Of a stretch of 64,000 nt of DNA, positions 43,345-52,084 are shown in pieces. The notes below the pieces were generated by a model. That model saw nothing but the letters and a program-made list of their open reading frames with translations. It was not told the DNA's origin and ran no database searches. How positions within the stretch are numbered: position 1 is the stretch's first letter; each line of letters opens with the position of its first letter. The stretch comes from JBBDMX01 sp040878035. Lineage in GTDB: Bacteria > Planctomycetota > Phycisphaerae > Phycisphaerales > Phycisphaeraceae. The translations under genes were made by a program, and so were the position numbers. Location of the stretch: positions 124,001 to 188,000 of the forward strand of contig JBBDMX010000101.1 in NCBI GenBank assembly GCA_040878035.1, written 5' to 3'.

Positions 43345-44709
43345 ATGCCTACGATGCCACAACTGATGGAAGAACTCGCGACCCAATCCGCCACGCCGAC
43401 CTACGCTGCCGACTACCACCGGCTGGTCGGGCAGTTTCGCCAGAACGGCCAGGCCTGGCTGGCGCCGCTGCGCGATCGCGCGATGCAGCGCTTTCTGGAC
43501 TTGGGCTGGCCGACCCTGCGCGATGAGGCGTGGCGATTCACCGATGTGCGGCCGATCACGCAAACGCCGTTCGTGTTAGCCGAGGCCACGGCTGACGTGG
43601 GTGCCGACGCCGTGGCGCCCTTCTCACTCGGCGACGCCGCCGCCGCGCAGCTCGTCTTCGTCGATGGCCAGTATCGTGACGACCTGTCGAGCCTGGGTCA
43701 CCTGCCCGAAGGCGTGATCGTGCAGAGCCTGGCGGATGCGATCCAGGACCGCGCCGACGCGACCCGCCGCCACCTGGGGCAATACGCCGACTTCGAGCAG
43801 GATGCCTTTACCGCCCTCAACACCGCGTTTCTCACTCAGGGCCTCTTCGTGCTGGTGCCCGCGGGCGTCACGCTCGACAAGCCGATTCACGCGCTCTACG
43901 TCGCCACTTCCGGGGGCGCTTCCGGTAGTGCCGGCGGCACGCAGCCCCTGGTCTGCCACCCGCGCAACCTCGTCATCGTCCAAGACCACGCCAGCGCCTG
44001 CGTCATCGAGCATTACGTCTCGCTGGGCGACGGGCCATCATGGAGCAACACGGTGACCGAAGCGGTTGTGGGCGCCAATGCACACCTGGCGCACTATGTG
44101 CTGGAGTTGGAAAGCCAGGATGCCTTCAACATCCAGACGCTGCGCGTCGATCAAGGCCGCGACAGTCGCTTTGAATCGCACACCGCGCTGCTGGGCGGCG
44201 CCCTGGTGCGCAATAACATTCACGTGGAGTTGACCGGTGAAGGCTGCAACTCGCTGGTCAACGGCCTGTTTGTCGGCCGGGATCGTCAGCACCTGGACAA
44301 CCACATGCGCATCGTCCACGCCGCGCCCCATTGTGACAGCCGGCAGTTCTACAAGGGCGTGCTGGCGGATAAGTCGCACGGCGTGTTCTCCGGCCGCATC
44401 GTCGTCAATAAGGACGCCCAGAAAACCGACGCCAAGCAGACCAACCGCAACCTGCTGCTCTCGGACGAAGCGCGGATCAACACGCAGCCGCAGTTGGAGA
44501 TCTACGCCGACGACGTGAAATGCACACATGGCGCCACGACCGGGCAGCTTGATGAAGAGGCTTTGTTCTACCTCCAGGCACGCGGCATCCCCACCGCCGA
44601 GGCGCGGCAACTGCTCATCCACGCCTTCGCCGCCGAGAGCCTGGGACGCATGACCGTCACCCCCGTGCGCGAGCTATTGGAGCGCGTCCTGGCGGAACGA
44701 TTGGCTTAA
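43345..44709 (+). CDS. sufD: Fe-S assembly scaffold subunit SufD
   Basis: 454 residues from the ATG at 43345 (an ATG at 43354 is an alternative). Partner of SufB in the scaffold. Features: LDLGWPTLRDEAWRFTDVRPI near the N-terminus, then the beta-helix core with NLVIVQDHASACVIEHYVSLG, SRFESHTALLGGALVRNNIHVEL, HLDNHMRIVHAAPHCDSRQFYKGVL and KQTNRNLLLSDEARINTQPQLEIYADDVKCTHGATTGQL. The last contains the conserved Cys-Thr-His shared with SufB. Followed by a nested palindrome before sufS. Confidence 0.95.
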   Translation: MPTMPQLMEELATQSATPTYAADYHRLVGQFRQNGQAWLAPLRDRAMQRFLDLGWPTLRDEAWRFTDVRPITQTPFVLAEATADVGADAVAPFSLGDAAAAQLVFVDGQYRDDLSSLGHLPEGVIVQSLADAIQDRADATRRHLGQYADFEQDAFTALNTAFLTQGLFVLVPAGVTLDKPIHALYVATSGGASGSAGGTQPLVCHPRNLVIVQDHASACVIEHYVSLGDGPSWSNTVTEAVVGANAHLAHYVLELESQDAFNIQTLRVDQGRDSRFESHTALLGGALVRNNIHVELTGEGCNSLVNGLFVGRDRQHLDNHMRIVHAAPHCDSRQFYKGVLADKSHGVFSGRIVVNKDAQKTDAKQTNRNLLLSDEARINTQPQLEIYADDVKCTHGATTGQLDEEALFYLQARGIPTAEARQLLIHAFAAESLGRMTVTPVRELLERVLAERLA

Positions 44710-44714
44710 GATCG

Positions 44715-44855
44715 GAATGTAACAGGATGAACATGATAAGCATGATGGTGAGAGAAGCAGACGCATCCAACACATCATGTCTATCCTGTCTATCACTGTT
44801 CCTTCTTCTTCATCCGTGTTCATCCGTGTTCATCCCTGTTACCTCTTCCTGCTTT
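44715..44855. repeat. Word-repeat palindrome between sufD and sufS (B/C-C'-B')
   Basis: Left: aatgtaacaggatgaacatg and ataagcatgatg. Right: catcatgtctatcctgtcta and catccgtgttcatccgtgtt, ending catccctgttacctctt. The right arm would read FIRVHPCYLF if a start upstream of sufS were used, which argues against that start. Confidence 0.82.
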
Positions 44856-44866
44856 TGCGGATTGCG

Positions 44867-46117
44867 ATGACCACCACCGCCACAACCTCGATCTCGCACA
44901 TGCCGCTGGATGTGGCCGCCCTGAGGCAGCAGTTCCCGGTGCTATCGCGCCTGGTGCATGGCAAGCCGCTGATCTATCTCGATAACGCCGCCACGAGCCA
45001 GAAGCCGCAGGTCGTCATCGACGCCCTGCGCGACTACTACGAGCGCTACAACGCCAACATCCACCGCGGCATCCACGTGCTGGCCGAGGAGGCGACTGAG
45101 GCCTACGAGAACGCCCGTATCAAGGTGCAGCAGTTCATCGGCGCCCAGAGTGAACGCGAAATCGTCTTCACCCGCGGCACGACCGAAGCGATCAACCTCG
45201 TCGCCCAGGCCTACGCCCGGCCGCTGCTCAAGAGCGGCGACCAAGTCCTGCTGACGCACATGGAGCACCACTCCAACATCGTGCCCTGGCAGCTTGTCTG
45301 TGAGCAAACCGGCGCAACCCTGCGCGTACTGCCCATCGACGACCGCGGCCAGCTCGTGCTCGACAAGCTGAATGAGTACCTCACGCCGCGCACACGCATC
45401 GTCGCGCTGGGCTATGTCTCCAACGCCCTGGGTACGGTCAACCCCGTGAAGCTGATCATCGACAAAGCTCATGCCGTCGGCGCCAAGGTGCTGCTGGACG
45501 CGGCCCAGGCCGTGCCGCACATGCCCGTGGACGTGCAGGACCTGGACTGCGATTTTTTGGCCTTCAGCGGCCACAAGATGTACGGCCCGACGGGCATCGG
45601 CGTGCTCTACGGCAAGCTCGAGTTGCTCGACGCCATGCCGCCCTGGCAAGGCGGGGGCGACATGATCAAGAACGTGACGTTCGCCAAAACGATCTACAAC
45701 GACGCGCCCTACCGTTTCGAGGCCGGCACGCCGCACATCGCCGGGGGCGTCGGCCTGGGTGTCGCCGTGGATTTCATCGGGTCCATCGGCATGCCGCACA
45801 TCGCCGCGTGGGAGCATGAACTGCTCGAATACGCCACCGCCGCCCTGTCCTGCGTTAAGGGCCTGCGCCTGATCGGCACCGCCGAGCACAAGGCCGCTGT
45901 GCTCTCGTTCGTGCTCGACTTCGCCCATCCGCTCGATGCCGGCACCATCCTCGATCGCCAGGGCATCGCCGTCCGCACGGGCCACCACTGCGCCCAGCCG
46001 GTGATGGACCACTTCGGCGTTCCGGCCACGCTCCGCGCTTCGCTGGCCCCGTACAATACGAAAGAAGAAATCGACGCCCTGGTGACCGCGATCGAAAAGG
46101 TGCGCGCGTTTGCATGA
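44867..46117 (+). CDS. sufS: Cysteine desulfurase SufS
   Basis: PLP enzyme (416 residues) that takes sulfur from cysteine for cluster assembly. The ATG at 44867 gives MTTTATTSISHMPLDVAALR; the upstream frame is palindrome-derived. Motifs: YLDNAATSQKPQVVIDAL, NANIHRGIHVLAEEATEAYE, VFTRGTTEAINLVAQ, HHSNIVPWQL, the PLP lysine in FSGHKMYGPTGIGVLYG (Lys237) and the active cysteine in RTGHHCAQPVMDHFG (Cys375). The group II (SufS) pattern is clear. The stop overlaps the sufE start by 4 bp, consistent with the SufS-SufE persulfide relay. Confidence 0.96.
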   Translation: MTTTATTSISHMPLDVAALRQQFPVLSRLVHGKPLIYLDNAATSQKPQVVIDALRDYYERYNANIHRGIHVLAEEATEAYENARIKVQQFIGAQSEREIVFTRGTTEAINLVAQAYARPLLKSGDQVLLTHMEHHSNIVPWQLVCEQTGATLRVLPIDDRGQLVLDKLNEYLTPRTRIVALGYVSNALGTVNPVKLIIDKAHAVGAKVLLDAAQAVPHMPVDVQDLDCDFLAFSGHKMYGPTGIGVLYGKLELLDAMPPWQGGGDMIKNVTFAKTIYNDAPYRFEAGTPHIAGGVGLGVAVDFIGSIGMPHIAAWEHELLEYATAALSCVKGLRLIGTAEHKAAVLSFVLDFAHPLDAGTILDRQGIAVRTGHHCAQPVMDHFGVPATLRASLAPYNTKEEIDALVTAIEKVRAFA

Positions 46118-46572
46118 ATTACGTTGACCATGAAGAAGCGCGCAACCTCGTCGAGGCCTTCGAGTTTCTCGAGGACTGGGAGGATCGCTATCGCTTCATC
46201 ATGGACATGGGTCGCAAGCTTAAGCCCTTGCCGCAGGAGGCCAAGGTCGAGTCCAATCGCGTGTATGGTTGCCAGTCCACGGTATTCATGGTGGCGCGGG
46301 TGGAGCCGGGTGAATCCGGGGGCGACCCGCCGACGGTGGTGTTCCACGCCGAGAGCGATGCGGCGATTGTCAACGGCCTGATCGCGATTCTGGAGAAGAT
46401 CTACTCCGGCCGCACGCCGCACGACATCCTGGCGTTCGAGATGGAGCCGTTCCTCAAGCAATTGGGCCTGAACCAGCACCTAAGCCCCACGCGGCGTAAC
46501 GGTCTGCACGAAATGGTCAAGCGCATCCGCACCTACGCCGCGCAACACGCCGGCGAAGGAGCGCGGGCATGA
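46114..46572 (+). CDS. sufE: Sulfur acceptor protein SufE
   Basis: 152 residues, coupled to sufS by an ATGA overlap. SufE accepts the persulfide from SufS and passes it to SufB. The active site is the Cys53 motif VYGCQSTVFMVARV; flanking family segments are FEFLEDWEDRYRFIMDMGRKL and YSGRTPHDILAFEMEPFLKQLGLNQHLSPTRRNGL. Length and order are standard. A nested palindrome follows the stop. Confidence 0.95.
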   Translation: MNYVDHEEARNLVEAFEFLEDWEDRYRFIMDMGRKLKPLPQEAKVESNRVYGCQSTVFMVARVEPGESGGDPPTVVFHAESDAAIVNGLIAILEKIYSGRTPHDILAFEMEPFLKQLGLNQHLSPTRRNGLHEMVKRIRTYAAQHAGEGARA

Positions 46573-46576
46573 ATCA

Positions 46577-46782
46577 AAGAGGTAACAGGGATGAACACGG
46601 ATGAACACGGATAAGAAAAGCAGAAGAGGGAACAGGATGGACATGATAAACATGATGATGCTTGACCGAGCCGCTTGCGGCTTAGCCTCTTCTTCCATCC
46701 TATCCATCCTGTCCATCTCTGTTCCTTATTCCTAATCCGTGTTCATCCGTGTTCGTTCGTGTTACTTCTTCTTTCTACAGTG
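46577..46782. repeat. Concentric palindrome between sufE and sufT (B-C-G2-C'-B')
   Basis: Left: gaggtaacagggatgaacac, ggatgaacacggataag, gggaacaggatggacatgat. Centre: gccgcttgcggcttagcc. Right: atcctatccatcctgtccat, aatccgtgttcatccgtgtt, cgttcgtgttacttctt. Same design as 31709-31903. Confidence 0.88.
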
Positions 46783-46789
46783 ATCGTAT

Positions 46790-47176
46790 ATGAGCAACAC
46801 CGAATTCAGAGTTGGTGGCAGGCCGGTGGGCGGCCCCAAACGTCCGACATCCGCACCACTACCCGACGACGCCCCCTTGCGCGCGAAGGTCGAGGCCGCC
46901 ATTCGCCGCGTGTATGACCCGGAGATTCCGGTCAACATCTACGACTTGGGGCTAATCTACAAGCTCGACGTGAATGAAGAGTCCGGCCGCGTGGTGATCG
47001 ACATGACACTCACGACGCCCAATTGCCCCGAAGCCGAGTCCATCCCCGGCCGCGTCCGCGCCGAGGTCGAATCGGTCCCGCGGATCAAGGAAGCCCATGT
47101 CAACATCGTCTGGGACCCGCCCTGGGACAAAAGCAAAATGAGCGAGGATGCGCGCCTGCTGCTGGGGCTGGATTGA
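46790..47176 (+). CDS. sufT: SUF-associated MIP18-family protein (SufT/DUF59)
   Basis: 128 residues. DUF59/MIP18 core: KVEAAIRRVYDPEIPVNIYDLGLIYKLDV and VIDMTLTTPNCPEAESIPGRVRAEVE with the conserved Cys (TPNCP), then VNIVWDPPWDKSKMSEDARLLLGLD. In bacteria, SufT proteins assist Fe-S maturation or carriage. The first 25 residues are poorly conserved. Last gene of the suf operon. Confidence 0.92.
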   Translation: MSNTEFRVGGRPVGGPKRPTSAPLPDDAPLRAKVEAAIRRVYDPEIPVNIYDLGLIYKLDVNEESGRVVIDMTLTTPNCPEAESIPGRVRAEVESVPRIKEAHVNIVWDPPWDKSKMSEDARLLLGLD

Positions 47177-47180
47177 GCGG

Positions 47181-47326
47181 AAGTGAAAAGTGGAGAGTTG
47201 AGAGTTGAAGAGGGAAAAACGGGCGCTTGACGCCGACGCTGAGTCCGCCAAGCGTCTGGTATGCAACAGAAAAGTTCGCAGAGCTCACTCTGAACTTTTC
47301 ACTTTACACTCTTTACTTTTTATTCT
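47181..47326. repeat. Word-repeat palindrome between sufT and ylbF (gaaaagtgg / cttttcactt type)
   Basis: Left: gaagtgaaaagtggagagtt and gagagttgaag. Right: ctgaacttttcactttacac and tctttactttttattc. The centre includes cgccgacgctgagtccgcca, a motif seen elsewhere in repeat-rich DNA (near 10167 and 29440). Separates the convergent genes. Confidence 0.7.
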
Positions 47327-47330
47327 AATC

Positions 47331-47726
47331 TCAACTGACCAACCGCGGCCCGCCGCCGCCGATCACCGGCCCGGCTTCGGGCGCTGTCGCACCGGGCGCC
47401 TGCCCCGCCATTGCTTCGTCCACCTTGCGCATCAGATCCAGGTAATCCATCTGCGCCAATTGGAAATTCCGCAGCACCAGATTGCGCACCACCTTGTTCT
47501 GGAGCTCCTCAATCTTGTGCTTGTCTGCGACCTCGATGGGCTTGCCCTGCGCCTCTTTCTCACCGATCGCCTGCACCGCGCGGTTGAAGTCGGTCAGCAG
47601 CCGCTGCGCCTCGGTGTCGCCCTGGAGCGACTTGATCGCCCGCTCCAGTTTCTGGGCGGCATCGTGGGTGGCGACCTTCTTGCCCAGCTCGCGGGCGTCC
47701 TTCAGGATTTCCTCTGTGCTTGCCAT
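47331..47726 (-). CDS. YlbF/YmcA-family protein (DUF964)
   Basis: 131 residues from the ATG at 47726 (MASTEEILKDARELGKKVA); the longer frame starts in a palindrome. The helical YlbF-like domain covers about residues 1-105: HDAAQKLERAIKSLQGDTEAQRLLTDFNRAVQAIGEKEAQGKPI, and VRNLVLRNFQLAQMDYLDLMRKV. In Bacillus this family affects RNase Y activity, competence and biofilm formation; the role in Planctomycetes is not established. A Gly/Pro-rich tail follows. It is divergent from the RNase R gene, which is suggestive but not proof of an RNA-decay link. Confidence 0.8.
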   Translation of the reverse strand: MASTEEILKDARELGKKVATHDAAQKLERAIKSLQGDTEAQRLLTDFNRAVQAIGEKEAQGKPIEVADKHKIEELQNKVVRNLVLRNFQLAQMDYLDLMRKVDEAMAGQAPGATAPEAGPVIGGGGPRLVS

Positions 47727-47750
47727 AAGGCTATCGTAACAACAATTGGA

Positions 47751-47927
47751 TAAGAGGTAGCAGGGATGAACACGGATGAACACGGATTGAAGAAGGAGGC
47801 AACAGGGATGGACAGGATAGGCATGATTTTCAATTGCTGAATCACTTGTCCATCATGTCCATCCCTGTTCCTTTTGCTGCCGTTCTTTATTAGTGTTCAT
47901 CCGTGTTCATCCCTGTTACCTCTTGTC
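47751..47927. repeat. Concentric palindrome between ylbF and rnr (B-C / C'-B')
   Basis: Left: gaggtagcagggatgaacac, ggatgaacacggattg, caacagggatggacaggata. Right: ttgtccatcatgtccatccc, ttagtgttcatccgtgttca, tccctgttacctcttg. It fills the divergent promoter region of both genes. Confidence 0.87.
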
Positions 47928-47952
47928 AAGATCACCAAATCAGAAAGAACCT

Positions 47953-50283
47953 ATGGCCGAACCGTTTGAACATCGTCTTCTGTCGCACTTGAAGGACCGG
48001 CGCTATCGGCCCACGCGCATGGAGGAGCTGGCCGAGGACCTGGGCATCCAGGCCGACGAACTCGAGGAGTTTGGCCGGTCGGTGCAGAAGCTCATTGACG
48101 ACGGCCAACTGGTCATCGGCCGGTCCGAAACGGTCGTGCTGCCGCCCATGGGCGGGGAGCTCATCGGCAGCTTCCGCAAAGCGGAGCGCGGCTACGGGTT
48201 CATCGTCCCCGATTCGCCCGTGGGCCACGGTGACTTGTTCGTCCCGGCGCCCTACACCGCCGGCGCCATGACCGGCGACCACGTGCGCGCCAAGGTCGTC
48301 CACGAACCCCGCCGCGGCAAGGACACCGGCAAGTCGCCCTACGTCGGCCACATCGTCGAGATCATCCAACGCGCCGACCGCAAGTACGTCGGCAACCTGC
48401 GCAAGCTCGGCTCGCAGTGGGTCGTCGAAGTGGACGGCAAGGCCCTGCGCGACCCGGTGATCGTGCGCGATCCCCATGCCAAGAATGCCAAGTCCGGCGA
48501 CAAAGTTGTCGTCGAGCTGATCGAGTATCCCAAGGAAGACAAGCCCGCGCAAGGCGTCATTACCGAGGTGCTGGGCGAGCAGGGTGAGCCAGATGTCGAA
48601 ACCCTGGCGGTGATGCGGGCACATGGACTGAGAGAGGGGTTTCCCAGCGAGGTGGTGGAAAACGCCCGCGCCGCGGTGCTGGGCTTCGATGACGCCGCCG
48701 TGCCCGCCGACCGCGAGGATCTGACGGGCCAGTTCATCTTGACCATCGATCCGCCGGACGCCAAGGACTACGACGACGCGATCAGCATTCGCCGCCTGGA
48801 GCGAGAAGGTGACGCCGTCTACGAGCTGGGCGTGCACATCGCGGATGTCGCCTATTTCGTTCGCCCCGGTTCGCCGCTGGACACCGAGGGCTATACCCGC
48901 GGCAACAGCACGTATCTGCCCCGCCGCGTCGTGCCCATGCTGCCCGAAGTGCTGTCCAACGGCGTGTGTTCCCTTCAGGAAGGCGTCAATCGCTTCACCC
49001 TCTCGGCGTTCATGCGCTACGACGCCCAAGGCAACGTGCAGGACCAGCGCATCAGCCGCAGCGTCATCCGCTCCGCCAAGCGGCTGACCTACATCGAGGC
49101 GCAACTCCTGATCGACGACAACCTGCGCGAAGCGATCAAGCACACCAAGAGCGAACCCAAGTATCCCCGGCAGACGATCCCCACGCTCAAGCTGATGGAC
49201 GAGCTGGCCAAGCTCATCCGCACTCGGCGACTCAAGCAGGGCATGGTGGTGCTGGGCCTGCCCAAGGTGGAGCTGGTGTTCGACGACTCTGGTCGCGTCA
49301 TCGATGCCATGCCCGAGGACGACTCGTTCACGCACACGATCATCGAGATGTTCATGGTCGAGGCCAACGAGGCGGCGGCGCGGCTGTTCGACGGGCTGAG
49401 CATTCCCATGATCCGCCGCATCCATCCCGACCCGCCCAGTTTCGACATTGACGAGCTGCGCAGCTTCTGCCGGGTGGCGGGATTCAACATTCCCGAAAAG
49501 CCGTCACGGCAGGAGCTCCAGCAACTGCTCGATTCGGTGCGCGGCAAGCCGGCGCAGCACGCGGTGCACCTGGCGGTGCTTCAGACGTTGTCCCGCGCCG
49601 TATACTCGCCCGAACTGGTCGGCCACTATGCCCTGGCCAGCGAGCATTACACCCATTTCACCAGTCCCATCCGCCGCTACCCGGACCTGGTCGTGCATCG
49701 CGGGCTGGCGGCATTTCTGGACGCCAAGGCCGACAGCGGCAATCGCCGCAAACTCGCCCAGGCCATGCGCGACGACCCGCGCGTGCCAAGCGAGGAGAAG
49801 CTCTTCGAGATCGGCAAACACACGTCCACCACCGAGCGCAACAGCGCCGCAGCCGAGGGCAACCTGCGCACTTACCTGGTGCTCGACCTCTTGCGGCAAC
49901 ACCTGGGCGACGACTACGACGGCACCGTCACCGGCGTGTCCAACGACGGCGCGTACGTGCAGATCGACCGCTACCTCATCGACGGATTCGTGCGCACCAG
50001 CGACCTGCCCGGACAGCCCGGCGACGTCTGGCGGCTCAACCGCACCACCGGCGCCCTGGTGGCGCAACGCTCGGGCAAGACCATGCAGATCGGCGATCGC
50101 TACACCGTGCGCATCGCCAAAGTGAACCCCGAGCGGCGGCACATGGAACTGGTGATCGTCAGCCGCGTCGGCGTGGAACCGCAGCCGCGCCAGCGCAAGC
50201 AATCCGCCGGTGCACGCAAGGCCCATCAGGAGACGCTACGCCTCAAGCAACAACGCAGGGCGGAGCGGCGCAAACGGCGGTGA
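47953..50283 (+). CDS. rnr: Ribonuclease R
   Basis: 3'-5' exoribonuclease, 776 residues from the ATG at 47953 (MAEPFEHRLLSHLKDRRYRPTR); an ATG further upstream would include palindrome-derived FIRVHPCYLL. Domain order: N-terminal winged helix, two cold-shock domains (about 75-225, e.g. GYGFIVPDSPVGHGDLFV), RNB catalytic domain with DPPDAKDYDDAI at about 266-277 (the acidic metal site), YLPRRVVPMLPEVLSNGVCSL, HYTHFTSPIRRYPDLVVHR, a C-terminal S1 domain (GTVTGVSNDGAYVQI) and a basic Lys/Arg tail. All catalytic acids are present. Confidence 0.95.
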   Translation: MAEPFEHRLLSHLKDRRYRPTRMEELAEDLGIQADELEEFGRSVQKLIDDGQLVIGRSETVVLPPMGGELIGSFRKAERGYGFIVPDSPVGHGDLFVPAPYTAGAMTGDHVRAKVVHEPRRGKDTGKSPYVGHIVEIIQRADRKYVGNLRKLGSQWVVEVDGKALRDPVIVRDPHAKNAKSGDKVVVELIEYPKEDKPAQGVITEVLGEQGEPDVETLAVMRAHGLREGFPSEVVENARAAVLGFDDAAVPADREDLTGQFILTIDPPDAKDYDDAISIRRLEREGDAVYELGVHIADVAYFVRPGSPLDTEGYTRGNSTYLPRRVVPMLPEVLSNGVCSLQEGVNRFTLSAFMRYDAQGNVQDQRISRSVIRSAKRLTYIEAQLLIDDNLREAIKHTKSEPKYPRQTIPTLKLMDELAKLIRTRRLKQGMVVLGLPKVELVFDDSGRVIDAMPEDDSFTHTIIEMFMVEANEAAARLFDGLSIPMIRRIHPDPPSFDIDELRSFCRVAGFNIPEKPSRQELQQLLDSVRGKPAQHAVHLAVLQTLSRAVYSPELVGHYALASEHYTHFTSPIRRYPDLVVHRGLAAFLDAKADSGNRRKLAQAMRDDPRVPSEEKLFEIGKHTSTTERNSAAAEGNLRTYLVLDLLRQHLGDDYDGTVTGVSNDGAYVQIDRYLIDGFVRTSDLPGQPGDVWRLNRTTGALVAQRSGKTMQIGDRYTVRIAKVNPERRHMELVIVSRVGVEPQPRQRKQSAGARKAHQETLRLKQQRRAERRKRR

Positions 50284-50443
50284 TTTCTAATGTCTGATTG
50301 CTGATTTCTGATTTCTGATTTCTGATTTTTCAAGCCCCGGCATGCCCACTTTGGGGCTTGCCGGGGATCATACGGGAGCAATCCCGGCCAAGCTCGCGGA
50401 CTCGCATGGCCGGGCTTGGTTCGATCAAATCAGAAATCAGAAA
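50284..50443. repeat. Mixed repeat block between rnr and the DUF58 gene (D', K-like, H, D)
   Basis: gatttctgatttctgatttc words (50293-50330), a K-like catgcccactttggggcttg, a family H element (50381-50419, inverted) and aaatcagaaatcagaaatta words up to the DUF58 stop. Taken with the first block, the D words enclose H in palindromic order. Confidence 0.8.
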
Positions 50444-51424
50444 TTAAAAATTCCTCCGTCGCCGCGCCAGGTACCGCCGCAGCGCCGGCACGATCGATTG
50501 ATTCGTCGTCAGCAGGTTGTAGTCAACGTCACGCGCGGCACAGCCTCGACGGATCGCCGTCAGGTGCGCCCCCAGCGCCTCCCGGTACGCACCACGCACG
50601 CGGGCCAGGTCGGCCGATACGGTCATCCGCGTCTCGGCGTCGATCATCCGCAGCGATGCCCGCTCCAGCCCCGCCAGCGCCAATTCCTCGCGTGTCAGCA
50701 CCTGGAACACGATGACCTCAAAGCGATCGTGGCGGAAGCGTGCCAGGCCATCGAACAGCGCGGCCGGCGGATCGAGCAGGTCGCTGATGAGCAACAGCAC
50801 GCCGCGGCGGCGCAGCATCGTCCGGCCTTGCGCCAGGCTCGCCGCCATGTTGCCCTCGCCCGCCACCGGCTCGACGTGTTCGAGGGTGTGACACAAGCGT
50901 TGGAGATGCGCCCAGGTTCCACCCGGCTGCACATGCTCAAGCAGTCGATCGGCAAAGACGCCCACGCCGGCACGATCGGCGCGGCGAATCGCCAGAAACG
51001 CGATCGCCGCCGCCAGCGTCGCCGCATACTCAAACTTGGTCGGCAACGCGACCCGGTCTGACCCCCTCTCCCTTCCGAGGGAGACCCTCGGAAGGGCTGG
51101 GGTGAGGGTCTTTGCCCTTATGCCGCCCCACCGCTGCTGCTGCACCCCCGCAAAATTCATCGACGCCGTCGCATCCACCATCAGGTACAGGTTCAGGTCG
51201 GTGTACTGCCGATGCCGGCGAATGAAGTAGCGATCGGTCCGACCATAGAGCTTCCAATCCACCGCTGCCAGGTCATCGCCCGGCACATAGCTGCGGTAGT
51301 CATGGAACTCCAGCCCCGGCCCATGCGCCGCCGCCGGGTGCCGCCCGGCATACAACCCCTGCACGAGGCGCCGCGCCACGAACATCAACCCCCCCAACCG
51401 CGACCAATCCCGTGAGGCGATCAT
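50444..51424 (-). CDS. DUF58 (von Willebrand A-like) protein with an in-frame repeat insertion
   Basis: 326 residues from the ATG at 51424 (MIASRDWSRLGGLMFVARRLVQG). DUF58 marks: EFHDYRSYVPGDDLAAVDWKLYGRTDRYFIR and the vWA start LNLYLMVDATASMNF, followed normally by KFEYAATLAAAIAFLAIRR and LLLISDLLDPP. Between MNFAGV and KFEYA lie about 30 extra residues, of which 105-123 are encoded by a family I element (51058-51110; TPALPRVSLGRERG). The frame is kept, and the insertion falls in a loop after the metal-site strand. DUF58 proteins usually pair with a MoxR ATPase; none is in the window. Function unknown, probably chaperone or envelope related. Confidence 0.86.
   Translation of the reverse strand: MIASRDWSRLGGLMFVARRLVQGLYAGRHPAAAHGPGLEFHDYRSYVPGDDLAAVDWKLYGRTDRYFIRRHRQYTDLNLYLMVDATASMNFAGVQQQRWGGIRAKTLTPALPRVSLGRERGSDRVALPTKFEYAATLAAAIAFLAIRRADRAGVGVFADRLLEHVQPGGTWAHLQRLCHTLEHVEPVAGEGNMAASLAQGRTMLRRRGVLLLISDLLDPPAALFDGLARFRHDRFEVIVFQVLTREELALAGLERASLRMIDAETRMTVSADLARVRGAYREALGAHLTAIRRGCAARDVDYNLLTTNQSIVPALRRYLARRRRNF
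51058..51110. repeat. Family I element in frame inside the DUF58 gene
   Basis: ccccctctcccttccgaggg, then agaccctcggaagggctggg, then gtgagggtc. Similar to the intergenic copy at 13388-13425, with an extra inner inverted repeat (cttccgaggg / ccctcggaag). Confidence 0.83.
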
Positions 51425-51533
51425 GCCAAGATGATACGGTCCCGGTTCCCGCCCCGGGCGGCCCCGCTTCAGAGGACTGGAGAGTACACCTCTCGAAACC
51501 CGTGGAACTCCTGCCAAACGACCCGCCACCGAT

Positions 51534-51554
51534 ATAATGAGAACCGATTATCAT
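51534..51554 (+). promoter_or_regulatory. Fur/Zur-like operator overlapping a -10 box
   Basis: TATAAT at 51534-51539 overlaps TGAGAACCGATTATCA (51539-51554), an imperfect dyad (six of eight positions paired) of the Fur-superfamily type TGATAAT-ATTATCA. It lies 10 bp before the first gene of a three-gene unit. Which metal regulator binds cannot be told from the site alone. Confidence 0.6.
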
Positions 51555-51564
51555 CCATGGGGCG

Positions 51565-51981
51565 ATGCACACCGTGACCGGCAGACCAACGACACAACCT
51601 GGAGCAACACCACCCGCCACGCACGGCACCCACTGCGCAGTGGCCGTGCTGCTTCTGGCGATCCTGCTGGCGTGGTTCACCGGCTTTACGACCGCCCTGC
51701 ACCTGCATCTCGATCAGCAACACCACGGGGCAGCGATCGCGGCCGGCGACGTTGGCTCGGCGCATCCGGTGCCGATCCCCCAACCCGATCACGATGATCC
51801 CGACGATTGCCCGACCTGCCAACTGCTGGCCGCACCGCTGAACACCGCGCCGCCCCGGCCCGCGCCCGCCGTCACGCACGATGCCGTCGGGCAACGCCTG
51901 ACCATTTCCGCCGCCGCCCCAGCGGCGCTCACCTTCGCCCCCCAGCCGCCCGGCCGCGCCCCGCCCACTCCTGTCTGCTGA
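51565..51981 (+). CDS. Small His-rich membrane protein, first gene of a putative metal-regulated unit
   Basis: 138 residues with a hydrophobic segment at about 25-45 (CAVAVLLLAILLAWFTGFTTAL), then HLHLDQQHH and PQPDHDDPDDCPTCQLLAAPL, and a Pro/Ala-rich C-terminal part. The His clusters, the Asp/His run and the CPTC motif suggest metal binding and resemble short DUF2946-like proteins. Start at the ATG at 51565; GTG or ATG codons nearby leave this uncertain. The Fur/Zur-like operator directly upstream makes a metal-starvation role plausible. Not a family I can name with confidence. Confidence 0.6.
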   Translation: MHTVTGRPTTQPGATPPATHGTHCAVAVLLLAILLAWFTGFTTALHLHLDQQHHGAAIAAGDVGSAHPVPIPQPDHDDPDDCPTCQLLAAPLNTAPPRPAPAVTHDAVGQRLTISAAAPAALTFAPQPPGRAPPTPVC

Positions 51982-52084
51982 CCGTTGCCCTGCCATCCCT
52001 GCCCTGTTAGTCGCCGTACCCGTGGCCCCCCGGGATACGGCCCTTTGTGCATTCACGCTGGTTCGCGCCAGCCGGGAGTCGGCC

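Noticed and set aside
47893..47952. Upstream ATG for RNase R giving MFIRVHPCYLL
   Set aside because: These residues are the translation of palindrome family B and recur before unrelated genes (sufS, ylbF), so they are not a true N-terminus.
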